DNA of 38,152 nt from Pelagibacteraceae bacterium AG-422-B15. GTDB taxonomy: Bacteria > Pseudomonadota > Alphaproteobacteria > Pelagibacterales > AG-422-B15. Both the position numbers and the translations under genes were made by a program. The DNA is taken from assembly GCA_003213715.1 (NCBI GenBank), contig QCMN01000012.1, positions 1 to 38,152 on the forward strand. Direction: 5' to 3'. How positions within the stretch are numbered: the first letter of the stretch is position 1; each line of letters opens with the position of its first letter. Below, one piece after another: positions 1-9,400 of this stretch. The notes under the pieces are model-generated. The model had not been told where the DNA came from, did not search any database, and was given only the letters and a program-made list of their open reading frames with translations.

Positions 1-896
1 TTGTAAATATCTCCTGCCTTGATAGATATTTGATTATAAATTGAATTTGAATTTATTTTGTCTAATTTATTAGTAACTTCTATTTCTCCGAAATCATATT
101 TATCACCTTCATTTACAGATAAAATAATTTCAAAATTATTCTTATTAATTGAAAGTTGTGCAATTGCTGAAACAAATCGAAACTCTGGATAACCATTACT
201 ATTATAAAAATCAGTTACAAGCTGTTTATCATATTCTAACTTATCAGGATCATATCTATCCGCCGAAGAAAGAAATCGTAATAATGTTTTTTCTTTTGTC
301 TTCATAATGGATTTGATTTTAGATGATGTAAAAATCTCATTACCAAGAATTATAATTTTTGAGACCTTCGCGATGTCTGATTCCGTAATTTCATATGTTA
401 AATTTATTCTATTATTATCTAATAGTTCTACTTTCGGTATAATCTCAGTAGATAATCTTCCAGACCTTTGGTATAGAGATAACATTCGCTCAGTATCTTT
501 TTTTACTTTACTTCTTGAGTAAACAGATCTTTCTTTAAGCGATATTTCAATAAGTAAATCTTCATCTTTGATTTTACTATTGCCAGAAAACTTTACTAAA
601 TTTATTGTGGGGTTTTCTTTTACATTAATTTGAAGTCTATTTTCATCAAATATAACTTCAATGTTAGAAAATAGATTTGTATCAAATAAATCTTTTAATA
701 TTTTATTTCCTAACTCTTCGGTATAAATATCACCTAAATCTACATTAGAGTATGATATCACTGTTTCAATATCTATTCTTTGAGTTCCTTCTACATCAAT
801 TTCATCAATTTTATTGACGTCACTAAAAGCAACTGTAGTGAGATTAAAAAGTAAAAATATAATAGTAGTGAGTCGCAATTTAAATAAATAAAGCAT
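1..896 (-). CDS. bamA: BamA outer-membrane assembly factor, N-terminal part (runs off the window)
   Basis: BamA inserts beta-barrel proteins into the outer membrane. Translating from the ATG at 896 gives about 298 residues with no stop before the window edge. A hydrophobic signal peptide (about residues 1–24, ending near VAFS) is followed by POTRA-like repeats. The first opens with KIDEIDVEGTQRIDIETV, and later ones with INLVKFSGNSKIKDEDLL and KIIILGNEIFTSSKIKSI. This is the periplasmic half; the barrel lies outside the window. The start is 8 nt after the dxr stop, so it is probably co-transcribed with dxr. Alphaproteobacteria usually have the protease gene rseP between the two, and it is absent here. 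The Shine-Dalgarno sequence is weak. The identification is firm from POTRA pattern and position. Confidence 0.9.
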   Translation of the reverse strand, partial: MLYLFKLRLTTIIFLLFNLTTVAFSDVNKIDEIDVEGTQRIDIETVISYSNVDLGDIYTEELGNKILKDLFDTNLFSNIEVIFDENRLQINVKENPTINLVKFSGNSKIKDEDLLIEISLKERSVYSRSKVKKDTERMLSLYQRSGRLSTEIIPKVELLDNNRINLTYEITESDIAKVSKIIILGNEIFTSSKIKSIMKTKEKTLLRFLSSADRYDPDKLEYDKQLVTDFYNSNGYPEFRFVSAIAQLSINKNNFEIILSVNEGDKYDFGEIEVTNKLDKINSNSIYNQISIKAGDIY

Positions 897-904
897 TACT
901 TTAC

Positions 905-2056
905 TTAATTACCAACATATAAATTATTATCAATCCAATTATTAATATTCTTAATATCTTTGAGCTTTGGATTGGCAATATTAGAATTTTTGCCAAAAAA
1001 CTTATCCATATTCACTTCATTTAATTTTACGATATCAAGAAATTTTATTCTTTTATTTATGAATAAATTAACCAAAATCTCATTCAGGTAATTAAATATA
1101 TGAGGGGCTAATCCCCCAACTTTCATTACTTGATAACCTAGTTCAACTGCTGGAAACTTATTTTTATCTATTGGAATGAATTCAAAATTAGAATAATTAG
1201 TCAATTCGATACCTCGATAAACATTAGAATATTTATTAAATCCAAAAAATAAAGATGAGATAGGAACTCGCATATCAGGCTTGTTTAATAGTGCTGTACT
1301 AATACCATTTTCATAATTTATTAATGCATGAATAATAGCTTGTGGGTGTATTATAGCATTAATTTCATTGTTTTTCAGATTAAATAAATATTTGGCTTCA
1401 ATTATCTCAAGCGCTTTATTCATCATTGTAGCTGAGTCAATTGAGATCTTACTGCCCATGTTCCAAACTGGATGCCTGATCGCTTGCTGAGGTTTTACAG
1501 AACTCATTTTATTTTTTGTAAAATGCAAGAACGGCCCACCCGTTGCAGTGATGGTAATTGATTTATATTTTCCTAAATTTTGACTTAATAAATGATAAAT
1601 TGAATTATGCTCTGAATCTAAGGGTATAATTTTAGTTTTAAATTTTTTCGATAAGCTAATAAATTTTTTTCCGAGTGTAATAATGCATTCTTTGTTAGCA
1701 ATACCAACAATCTTTCCAGATTTTAATATCTTTAATAAGAGATCTAAAGAAGACAGTCCACTTGCAGCAAAAATAATAACATCAGTTTTTTTTGAAATAA
1801 TACTATAAAATTTGGCATCATCATTAAATACTTCGTATTTATTTAAATTAAATTTATTCAATTTATGAATAGATTTTTCATTAAAACCAATTTTTTTTAC
1901 GTTGTATGTTTTTGCGATCTTAAGGAGCTTGAAAATGTTTTTATTACATGTAATACCCTCAATATTTATTTTGTCTAAATTTTTACTTATTATTGACAAT
2001 GTAGATCTACCAATACTTCCAGTAGCACCATAAATAACAACATTAATTTTTTTCAT
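905..2056 (-). CDS. dxr: 1-deoxy-D-xylulose 5-phosphate reductoisomerase
   Basis: Second step of the MEP isoprenoid pathway: NADPH-dependent conversion of DXP to MEP in the cytosol. The N-terminal Rossmann loop GATGSIG is at residues 10–16. The metal/substrate loop PLDSEHNS holds Asp147 and Glu149. The motif ATGGPF (171–176) and the stretch ending SIDSATMMNKALEIIEAKYLF (205–225), with Asn213, Lys214 and Glu217, are typical of the family. At 383 aa the length is normal. It starts with ATG 1 nt after the cdsA stop, in the run uppS–cdsA–dxr–bamA. Its product feeds farnesyl diphosphate, the precursor extended by UppS in the same cluster. Confidence 0.97.
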   Translation of the reverse strand: MKKINVVIYGATGSIGRSTLSIISKNLDKINIEGITCNKNIFKLLKIAKTYNVKKIGFNEKSIHKLNKFNLNKYEVFNDDAKFYSIISKKTDVIIFAASGLSSLDLLLKILKSGKIVGIANKECIITLGKKFISLSKKFKTKIIPLDSEHNSIYHLLSQNLGKYKSITITATGGPFLHFTKNKMSSVKPQQAIRHPVWNMGSKISIDSATMMNKALEIIEAKYLFNLKNNEINAIIHPQAIIHALINYENGISTALLNKPDMRVPISSLFFGFNKYSNVYRGIELTNYSNFEFIPIDKNKFPAVELGYQVMKVGGLAPHIFNYLNEILVNLFINKRIKFLDIVKLNEVNMDKFFGKNSNIANPKLKDIKNINNWIDNNLYVGN

Positions 2057-2057
2057 G

Positions 2058-2699
2058 TTATAAACTTGATATACCGAAGATTAGAAAAACAATTATAAAG
2101 GAGTCAAATCTATCAAGAAGTCCACCATGTCCTGGCATGATTTTACCTGAATCTTTTATAGATGCATATCGTTTTAGCATTGAAACAACAGTATCCCCAA
2201 CAAAAGATAGTGCGATAATAAATAGTGTGTAATAAATTGTTAATTTATATTCAATATCTAAATAATAAGACAATAATTGAATAAGTAGTACTGTCACGAA
2301 TACACCTGTGATAAATCCGCTTACAGTTTTACCCGAACTAATTTTGGGCATTAATTTAGCACCTCCAATAATTTTTCCACCTATGTATGAGAATGTGTCA
2401 AAAAACCAAATTGTGGCAATGGTAGCTAATATAAAAAACAATGAAACTATTTCAGTAATTAGTAAAAATAAAAATAAGAAAAAAGACAATACTGTAAATG
2501 CCAAATATAAATTAAATATTAAATAACTTCTGTTTTTATTTTTCATTTGATTAATCTCAAGACAAATGATCGATGTTATAAAAAGGAAAACTATTACAGA
2601 AAAATAATTATTGTAAATAAGAGGTAATATAACTAATGGAACAAAAACAATAACAGACCCTAATCTATAAAGCAGCTCTTTTGTAAAAAAATCACTCAT
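2058..2699 (-). CDS. cdsA: Phosphatidate cytidylyltransferase (CDP-diacylglycerol synthase)
   Basis: Integral membrane enzyme making CDP-diacylglycerol from phosphatidate and CTP, the branch point for bacterial phospholipids. The CdsA signature is complete near the C-terminus: SMLKRYASIKDSGKIMPGHG followed by GLLDRFD, carrying the K-D and D-R-x-D acidic residues. About six hydrophobic segments precede it. At 213 aa it is shorter than many homologues (about 270 aa), mainly at the N-terminus, but the catalytic end is intact. The start ATG abuts the uppS stop with no gap, and dxr follows after 1 nt. The uppS–cdsA–dxr order is the standard alphaproteobacterial arrangement. Confidence 0.93.
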   Translation of the reverse strand: MSDFFTKELLYRLGSVIVFVPLVILPLIYNNYFSVIVFLFITSIICLEINQMKNKNRSYLIFNLYLAFTVLSFFLFLFLLITEIVSLFFILATIATIWFFDTFSYIGGKIIGGAKLMPKISSGKTVSGFITGVFVTVLLIQLLSYYLDIEYKLTIYYTLFIIALSFVGDTVVSMLKRYASIKDSGKIMPGHGGLLDRFDSFIIVFLIFGISSL

Positions 2700-3395
2700 T
2701 CATTGACCATAATTTCGTTTTCTTTTCATTAATTGATCAAGGGCCCTGTTCAGATTACTAATCTTAAAATCAGGCCATAAAACTTTTGTAAAGTACAATT
2801 CAGCATAAGCACTTTGCCATAACATAAAATTGCTTAATCTGATTTGACCACCGGTTCTTATAATGAAATCTGGGTCTTTTGACTCAGGAATATAGAAATA
2901 ATCTCTTAAATTTTTTGATGGATTTTCAAGTTTTCTTATTTTATCAACTGCATCATTCATTTCTTGTCTTGATCCATAGTTAAATAATAAATTTACTATA
3001 GTACCCTTATTGTCTTTAGTGATCGAAGTAACTTCATCAATTATATTTAACAATTTTTTTGATAATTTTTTTCTACTTCCATAATGCCTTATTTTAAGAT
3101 TGTTATCATTGGCTGTTGAACTAAAATCTCTGTAAAATTCAGTTATAAGATTAAATAAATTTTTTATTTCTGAAGGGTTTCTTTTCCAATTTTCAGCTGA
3201 AAATACATAAAAGGAAATTTCATTCAGTTTATAATCTAAATCTCTTAAGCTCTTGCATAACGAAATACAATTCTGAATTCCAAATTTGTGGCCGGTTTTT
3301 TTTTGGAGATTGTTTTTTTTTGCCCATCTTCCATTCCCATCCATAATAATAGCGACATGGTTAATCTTTTTTTTTGATAAATTAGATGAGCTCAC
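2700..3395 (-). CDS. uppS: Undecaprenyl diphosphate synthase (cis-prenyltransferase)
   Basis: Condenses isopentenyl diphosphate onto farnesyl diphosphate to make the C55 lipid carrier for peptidoglycan and polysaccharides. Motifs in order: HVAIIMDGNGRWAKK with the catalytic Asp19, GHKFG (35–39), FSAENWKRNPSEI (65–77), and the C-terminal region RTGGQIRLSNFMLWQSAYAE. Family members normally have Glu in the RTGGE/RTSGE motif, where it helps bind magnesium. Here the codon at 2844–2846 reads CAA, giving Gln184. The rest of the active site is conserved and the length (231 aa) is normal, so the gene looks functional. It starts 6 nt after the frr stop. Confidence 0.95.
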   Translation of the reverse strand: MSSSNLSKKKINHVAIIMDGNGRWAKKNNLQKKTGHKFGIQNCISLCKSLRDLDYKLNEISFYVFSAENWKRNPSEIKNLFNLITEFYRDFSSTANDNNLKIRHYGSRKKLSKKLLNIIDEVTSITKDNKGTIVNLLFNYGSRQEMNDAVDKIRKLENPSKNLRDYFYIPESKDPDFIIRTGGQIRLSNFMLWQSAYAELYFTKVLWPDFKISNLNRALDQLMKRKRNYGQ

Positions 3396-3401
3396 TTAAG
3401 A

Positions 3402-3959
3402 TTATATTTTTTTTAAATCTTCTTCTTTATTTTTAAGAATTTCATCGATACTTTTAATATGATCTGCAGTAATTTTATCGATGTTTTCTTGAAACTTTTT
3501 AGAATCATCCTGTCCAATTTCTTTATCTTTTTCTAATTTTTTCACTTGTTCAATGCCATCTCTTCTTATATTTCTTACAGCAACTTTTGTATTTTCTGAT
3601 ATTTTGCTAGCCATTTTTAGAAATTCACTTCGTCTTTCCTCTGTGAGCTGTGGTAAAGGAAGTCTAATTAGATTTCCTTCTATCATAGGATTAATACCTA
3701 AATCAGATTCTCGTAATGCTTTCTCAACAAGTGAAACATTAGAACTATCCCAAATATCGATATTTATTGTACGTGGATCAGGTGTTGTTATGTTACCAAC
3801 CTGGTTAATATTCATTTTCTGTCCATACGCGTCAATCTTAATTGAGTCCAGCATACTTGGAGATGCCCTTCCAGCGCGTATTCCCTGCATGTCTGACTTA
3901 AAAGACTGTATTGATGAGTCCATACGGCTTGTAATATCGTCTTTAATTATATCAAACAT
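3402..3959 (-). CDS. frr: Ribosome recycling factor
   Basis: Splits post-termination ribosomes together with EF-G. The family's opening helix appears as [17 protein letters not shown] (residues 22–38), followed by the beta domain ([19 protein letters not shown]) and the C-terminal helices ([19 protein letters not shown] and [11 protein letters not shown]). The 185-aa length is exact for the family. The start ATG overlaps the last codons of pyrH by 8 nt, indicating translational coupling. The pyrH–frr pair is conserved across most bacteria. Confidence 0.97.
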   Translation of the reverse strand: MFDIIKDDITSRMDSSIQSFKSDMQGIRAGRASPSMLDSIKIDAYGQKMNINQVGNITTPDPRTINIDIWDSSNVSLVEKALRESDLGINPMIEGNLIRLPLPQLTEERRSEFLKMASKISENTKVAVRNIRRDGIEQVKKLEKDKEIGQDDSKKFQENIDKITADHIKSIDEILKNKEEDLKKI

Positions 3960-4671
3960 TGTTAATCTCGGAATATTGTTGCTTACTATTATATACGTTT
4001 TTGAAACAATTTTTTTGTAAAATTGAAAATATTTTTATTGGAATTTCATTATCTCGTGCAATACTTACTGCAGCACTATCTAAAACTTTGAGATTGTTCA
4101 ACAAATAGTTTTCATATGATATTTTTTTAAATCTTTTTGCTTTCTTGTATATATTCGGATCTTTATCATAGATACCATTCACTTGAGTAGCTTTATATAT
4201 AACTTGGCATTCAAGTTCTGCAGCTCTGAGAGCTGAAGCAGTATCTGTAGAAAAAAATGGATTACCAGTTCCAGCTGCGCATATAACAATTCTGTTTTTT
4301 TCCATATGTCTTATTGCTCTTCTTCTGATGTACGTTTCGCATATAGATTGTATTGGAAATGCAGACATAACTCTGGTTTCAACATTTATTTTTTCTAATG
4401 AATTTTGCAAAGCAAGACTATTCATAACTGTGGCTAGCATACCCATATAGTCTGCACTGGCTCTATCCATGCCTTTTGCAGAAGCTGCCACACCCCTGAA
4501 TATATTTCCACCACCAATTACAACACAAATTTGTATTTTTAATTTTTTTAATGAGAGTAAATCATTTGAAATGCGCTTAACGGTATTTAAATCAATTCCA
4601 AATTTGTTTTTGCCCATAAGAGATTCACCAGATAATTTAATTAATATCCGGTTTAACTTTTTTTTGGGCAT
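3952..4671 (-). CDS. pyrH: Uridylate kinase (UMP kinase)
   Basis: Phosphorylates UMP to UDP, the gate to pyrimidine nucleotide synthesis. It belongs to the amino-acid-kinase fold: [10 protein letters not shown] near the N-terminus, [10 protein letters not shown], the hexamer-core stretch [17 protein letters not shown], the UMP-binding [17 protein letters not shown] and the ATP-site [13 protein letters not shown]. Length is normal at 239 aa. It lies 3 nt after tsf and overlaps frr by 8 nt, in the order rpsB–tsf–pyrH–frr that is widespread in bacteria. Confidence 0.97.
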   Translation of the reverse strand: MPKKKLNRILIKLSGESLMGKNKFGIDLNTVKRISNDLLSLKKLKIQICVVIGGGNIFRGVAASAKGMDRASADYMGMLATVMNSLALQNSLEKINVETRVMSAFPIQSICETYIRRRAIRHMEKNRIVICAAGTGNPFFSTDTASALRAAELECQVIYKATQVNGIYDKDPNIYKKAKRFKKISYENYLLNNLKVLDSAAVSIARDNEIPIKIFSILQKNCFKNVYNSKQQYSEINNV

Positions 4672-4674
4672 ATT

Positions 4675-5502
4675 TTATGAGCCTAATTCGTATCTGATAA
4701 ATTGTTCTACAGAAATTTTACAATCATTTTTTTCTGCACTTTGCTTAATGTAGTCTTCAACATTTAACGATGGGTCAATTACAAATTTTTGGCCTAATAA
4801 TGTATTTTCTTCAAAAAATTTTTTTAATTTACCCTCGATCATTTTTTCAAGAATATTATCAGGTTTGCCGCTATCTTTGAGTTGTTGTTTTATTATTTCT
4901 TTTTCTGCATTTACTAATTCATTGCTAAGGTCTTTTTCGGAAATTGATTTAGGATTCAAAGCTGCAATATGCATACATAAATTTTTACCTATTTCAGATA
5001 CTTGATCACTATCAGTATTTAATTGTAGAAGAACACCAATCTTACCCAAGCCTTGACCTACACTGTTATGAACATAGCTATGAATATTTCCGCTGAGATG
5101 ACTTGATCTTCTTAGAACTATATTTTCTCCAATTTTACCTACGGCAGCACTTATTAGCTCGGCAACATTTTCATTATTAGCTAATGTATTGCTTTCATGA
5201 TCCATAGATATATCTAAAATCGAGTTAACAAGACTATGAAACTCGGAATTTCTAGAAACAAAATCAGTCTCTGAATTAACTTCAATTATAGATGCTTTTT
5301 CTGCCTGAACTCTAACACCTATAAGACCTTCATTGGCGTCTCTACCAGATTTTTTCTCAGCTTTAGCAATTCCTTTTTCTCTTAACAATTTAAATGCTTG
5401 AGATATATCGCCGCCTGAGTCGGATAAAGCAGACTTACATTCCATCATTCCTGCGCCAGACATTTTTCTTAATTCTTGAACTTCTTTTGCGCTAACTGTC
5501 AT
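4675..5502 (-). CDS. tsf: Translation elongation factor Ts
   Basis: Nucleotide exchange factor regenerating EF-Tu·GTP. The N-terminal UBA-like domain reads VQELRKMSGAGMMECKSAL, and the EF-Tu contact motif is VNSETDFVSRN. The frame is open further upstream, inside rpsB. I choose the ATG at 5502 because the protein then begins MTVSAKEVQELR like other EF-Ts, and GAGGA sits 8 nt ahead. That gives 275 aa, a normal length. With this start the gene overlaps the end of rpsB by 11 nt, so ribosomes finishing S2 could re-initiate here. Confidence 0.95.
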   Translation of the reverse strand: MTVSAKEVQELRKMSGAGMMECKSALSDSGGDISQAFKLLREKGIAKAEKKSGRDANEGLIGVRVQAEKASIIEVNSETDFVSRNSEFHSLVNSILDISMDHESNTLANNENVAELISAAVGKIGENIVLRRSSHLSGNIHSYVHNSVGQGLGKIGVLLQLNTDSDQVSEIGKNLCMHIAALNPKSISEKDLSNELVNAEKEIIKQQLKDSGKPDNILEKMIEGKLKKFFEENTLLGQKFVIDPSLNVEDYIKQSAEKNDCKISVEQFIRYELGS

Positions 5503-6298
5503 TCTTAGGGTCCTCAGATTCAGAAACAGTATTATTATTAGAATTATCACTATCACCTTTTACATCGGGCGCAGCAGTCTCTTCTTTATTATTAGAATTG
5601 ATTTCAAAATCAATTTCTTTGGCAGAAGCATTAATTGTTTCTTTAATAAGTGAACAATATAAGTCTATAGATCTTCGTGAATCATCGTTTCCTGGTATTG
5701 GGTAATTTATTTTATCAGGATCAGCATTGGTATCTACAATTCCAATAATTGGTATTTTTAATAAATTTGCTTCAGAAACAGCTATGTGCTCCAATTTAGT
5801 ATCTATAATAAACACTAAGTCGGGTGACTTTTGCATTTCACTAATTCCTTTCAATGATCTTACTAACTTTTCATATTGATTAGAGATTTTTAGTATTTCT
5901 TTCTTTGTAAATTCATTGTTAGGATTAGACTTCAGTAATTCCAGTTCTTTCATTTTTTTTATAGATTTGGTAATTGTTGACCAGTTCGTCAACATTCCGC
6001 CTAACCACCTGTGATTTACATAATATTGATTAGTTTCATTTGCTAGGGAAGCAATTTTGCTTGCAGCCTGCTTCTTTGTAGCAACAAATAAAATTTTTCC
6101 ACCCTTTGAAACAACATCATCAATGACTTTGAGTGCTTCACTTAGCATCTGAACTGTATAGTTTAAATTAATTATGTGAATGTTTTCTCTCGTACTGTGA
6201 ATGTACTTAAGCATTTTTGGATTCCATCTTTGCGACTTGTGGCCAAAATGAACCCCAGCTTCAACAAGCTCTTTTAAATTAATATTTGGTATAGTCAT
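5492..6298 (-). CDS. rpsB: 30S ribosomal protein S2
   Basis: Small-subunit ribosomal protein. Typical sequence: LKELVEAGVHFGHKSQRWNP near the start, then FVATKKQAASKIASLA, YYVNHRWLGGMLTNW and DTNADPDKINYPIPGNDDS. An upstream in-frame ATG at 6322 is possible. The ATG at 6298 is preferred because it begins MTIPNINLKELV as in homologues and has GGAG 7 nt upstream. The last 40 or so residues are acidic and rich in Asn/Ser, a variable tail. The leader ahead of it (6299–6379) can fold over the Shine-Dalgarno sequence. It is the first gene of the run reaching bamA. Confidence 0.96.
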   Translation of the reverse strand: MTIPNINLKELVEAGVHFGHKSQRWNPKMLKYIHSTRENIHIINLNYTVQMLSEALKVIDDVVSKGGKILFVATKKQAASKIASLANETNQYYVNHRWLGGMLTNWSTITKSIKKMKELELLKSNPNNEFTKKEILKISNQYEKLVRSLKGISEMQKSPDLVFIIDTKLEHIAVSEANLLKIPIIGIVDTNADPDKINYPIPGNDDSRRSIDLYCSLIKETINASAKEIDFEINSNNKEETAAPDVKGDSDNSNNNTVSESEDPKNDS

Positions 6299-6379
6299 TT
6301 TTTTCTCCGGTTGTTCATCCACAGCAATTTGACCTGATTAAGGACCGGACAGCATTAGCTATCGCTGTGTGATATTTTG
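6299..6379 (-). promoter_or_regulatory. rpsB leader with possible ribosome-binding-site sequestering helix
   Basis: About 80 nt of leader on the minus strand. TCCGGT (6349–6344) is the exact reverse complement of ACCGGA (6311–6306), which overlaps the rpsB Shine-Dalgarno GGAG (6308–6305); pairing would hide it across a 32-nt loop. Upstream, ACAGC (6368–6364) can pair with GCTGT (6353–6349). One base further 5', CACAGC (6369–6364) can instead pair with GCTGTG (6325–6320), which would cross the first helix as a pseudoknot. Autogenous control of rpsB by S2 is known in enterobacteria. A related role here is inference. Confidence 0.45.
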
Positions 6380-6385
6380 AATGTA

Positions 6386-6415
6386 ACTATATTAAATAAG
6401 CAAGTTTTTCAACAA
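6386..6415 (-). promoter_or_regulatory. Candidate promoter of the rpsB–bamA cluster
   Basis: Minus strand: a -10-like TATAGT (6391–6386) has two possible -35 elements, TTGTTG (6415–6410) at 18-nt spacing or TTGAAA (6412–6407) at 15-nt spacing. It falls directly after the dnaE stop codon and would start transcription near 6379, leaving the roughly 80-nt leader before rpsB. It is the only spacer longer than 10 nt between nuoA and bamA, which supports a promoter here. Confidence 0.5.
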
Positions 6416-6416
6416 C

Positions 6417-9400
6417 TTATTCTACAAAATCAATTTTCATTACTCCATTAAGACTTTTCATCTTATCAATCATCTCTGAGGTAATATTGAATTCACCGGG
6501 AATCTTAAGTAGTTGATTATTAATGATAATCTCTATTTTATTATGCCCCTTAACCCAATTTAATTTTGCCAACTCATCCTTTGAAAAGCTTCTGTCAGCA
6601 TAAATTTTAAGTGTTTGATTGTTAAGTTTGTCATTTTCTTTGTTGTTAAAATGATTTGCCTTATTAAGCTTTTCAACTTCTTCGAAGCTAAATACTTTTT
6701 TGAGCTCCCCTCTTAAACTTCCATTTTGCGATGAAAAATCTACACCTAAAACAAATGACTCACCCTCTAAAAGTAGCTCACGGTATTTTCTAAGATTACT
6801 TTCAAATATAATAAGCTCAAAAATTGATGACAGATCAGAAAAGTTTAAAAATGCATAATTATTACCCCTAGCTGACCTCTTTTCTTTTTTAGAGAGTAAA
6901 GTACCGCCCAAAAGAAGATCTTTTTGATTATGCAGTTCTGAATTTTCTTTAATTTCTGAATATTCTCTTAACATTAAAGATTTATAGTTTTTTTTGTGTG
7001 TAGACAGGGGGTGACCCGATAAATAAAAACCCAACATCTCATATTCTTTCATTAATTTATAATTTGATTTCCACTCTTCTTCCTCTGTTAATTTAAAACT
7101 TGAAATTTTCATATCACTAAACATATCTTTTTGAAGATCTATGGAATTACTATTTTTAGACTTATGATACTTTACAATTTCTGAGGCTTGATTAAATACA
7201 GCTGCTCTACTTACGTTGAACTCGTCAAATGCTCCCACACAAGCTAATGCTTCAATTGTTTTTTTGTTAATTACTGAGGTATTGTTTCTATTTATAAAAT
7301 CGTTGAGATCATGAAAATTGCCGTTTTCGTTTCTTTCATTGCACAAATCTTTCATTGACTCAATACCAACATTTTTAATTGCTCCTAGCGCATATAAAAT
7401 TGAGTCATTATTTCTTAAAAAGTTTGGCCCTGAATAATTAACACTAGGTGGGGCTAGTTTAATTTTTAGACGCATCAACTCTTGCTGAAATATAGAAATT
7501 TTATCTGTATTGTTAATATCTAATGACATAGAAGCCGCAAAAAACTCTATTGGATAATGAGTTTTTAGATAGGCTGTTTGAAATGCTATTACAGCATATG
7601 CTGCGGCATGACTTTTATTAAAACCATAGTCAGCAAATTTAGATAATAACTCAAAAATAGTATGCGCTTCATTTGAGGTTATATCTTTTTTTATGCAACC
7701 ATTTATAAACCTTTGTTTTTGAGCGTTCATTTCCTTCTGTATTTTTTTTCCCATTGCTCTTCTTAGTAAATCAGCCTCGCCATCTGAGTATCCTGATAGC
7801 TCTCTGGCTACCCCCATAACCTGTTCTTGATAAATTACGACTCCATAAGTTTCCTCTAATAAGTCTTTTAATAAAGGATGAATGTAGTCAGGTTTTTCTC
7901 TTCCGTGCTTTCTTTCTATATAGCTTGGAATATTAGCCATAGGGCCCGGTCTATAAAGTGCAACAATAGCAATAATATCTTCAAATTTATCTGGTTGAAG
8001 CTGCTTAAGAGTATCTTTCATACCCGCACTCTCTAACTGAAAAATGCCTGTTGTTTCACCAGTGCTTAACAAATCATAAGTACTTTGGTCATTTAATTTA
8101 ATGTTATCAATATTAAAATCAGGATTACTAAACTTTACCAATTTTGAGCAATGATCAATTAGCGTTAGTGTCTTAAGACCTAAAAAATCAAATTTTACTA
8201 AACCCGCATTTTCAACCCATTTCATATCAAATTGTGTAAGAAAAATATTTGAGTCTGGGTCACTGTATATTGGGACATCTTTGAATACTTCCTCTTTTGA
8301 AATTACTACCCCAGCTGCATGAATTGATGCGTGTCTTTTAAGACCTTCTAATTTTAGAGATATATCTAATAACTTTGCAATTTTATCATCTTTACCTGCC
8401 TCTTCTTTTAAACGCGGCTCTTCATCAATGTATTGTTGCAATGTCATAGGTCTTGAAGGATCAAAAGGCATCAATTTACATAGATAATCTACCTGACCAT
8501 ATGGAATGCCAAGAACTCTACCTACATCTCTTATTACTGCTCGAGCTTGTAATTTTCCAAAAGTAATTATTTGAGCAACATGGTTATTCCCATACTTTTG
8601 ATGCACATAATCGAGTACACGATCTCTACCATCACGACAAAAATCAATATCAAAATCAGGCAAAGAAACTCTCTCTGGATTTAAAAATCTCTCAAAAATT
8701 AAACCAAATTTAATTGGATCTAAATCAGTAATTTTCAAACACCAGGCAACCAGTGAACCTGCCCCAGACCCTCTTCCAGGACCAACCGGTATATCATTAT
8801 CTTTTGCCCACCTTATAAAATCCGAAACAATTAAAAAATATCCTTCATATTTCATATCTATAATTATTTTTAATTCTTTTTCTAATCGTTCCTCATATTC
8901 TTTTTTTATATTTAATTTTGAATTATTATCTATTTGTTCACTCATAAATTTTTGAGTGAGATTTTGCTCAAGGCCTTTATAAGATAGTTCTCTTAATAAT
9001 TTTTTTTCTTGACTATCGTCATTATGATAAGATGGAAGTACTGGCATTTTTATTTTAGGTCTATGAGAGCACCTTTGCGCGATCTCCATTGTGTTAAATA
9101 ATGCTTCCGGAATATCTGAAAACAGTTCTTGCATTTCATTTTGAGACTTAAAATAATGATTTTTTGACAACCTTTTTCTATCTTTTTGAGAAACAAAAAG
9201 TTTTTTTTCAATACACATTAGAGCATCATGTGCTTCAAAATGATCAGGTCCCTCAAAGTAAACATCGTTAGTTGCAACAACTGGAATATTATTATCGTAA
9301 GCCAAATTAAGGATTACTTCTTCATCAATTCTATAATCATTTCCTTCAATTCTCTGAATTTCTATATAAAAATTATCAATAAATTCTTTTTTAAAGTCAG

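Noticed and set aside
307..522. Plus-strand ORF of 71 codons within the bamA region
   Set aside because: It is antisense to well-conserved POTRA coding sequence and has no ribosome site or recognisable domain.
5503..5556. Upstream extension of tsf giving an N-terminus rich in Ile/Leu (MIVIILIIILFLNL…)
   Set aside because: It lies wholly inside rpsB. Family members start at MTVSAKEVQ-like sequence, and the good Shine-Dalgarno sequence precedes the ATG at 5502.
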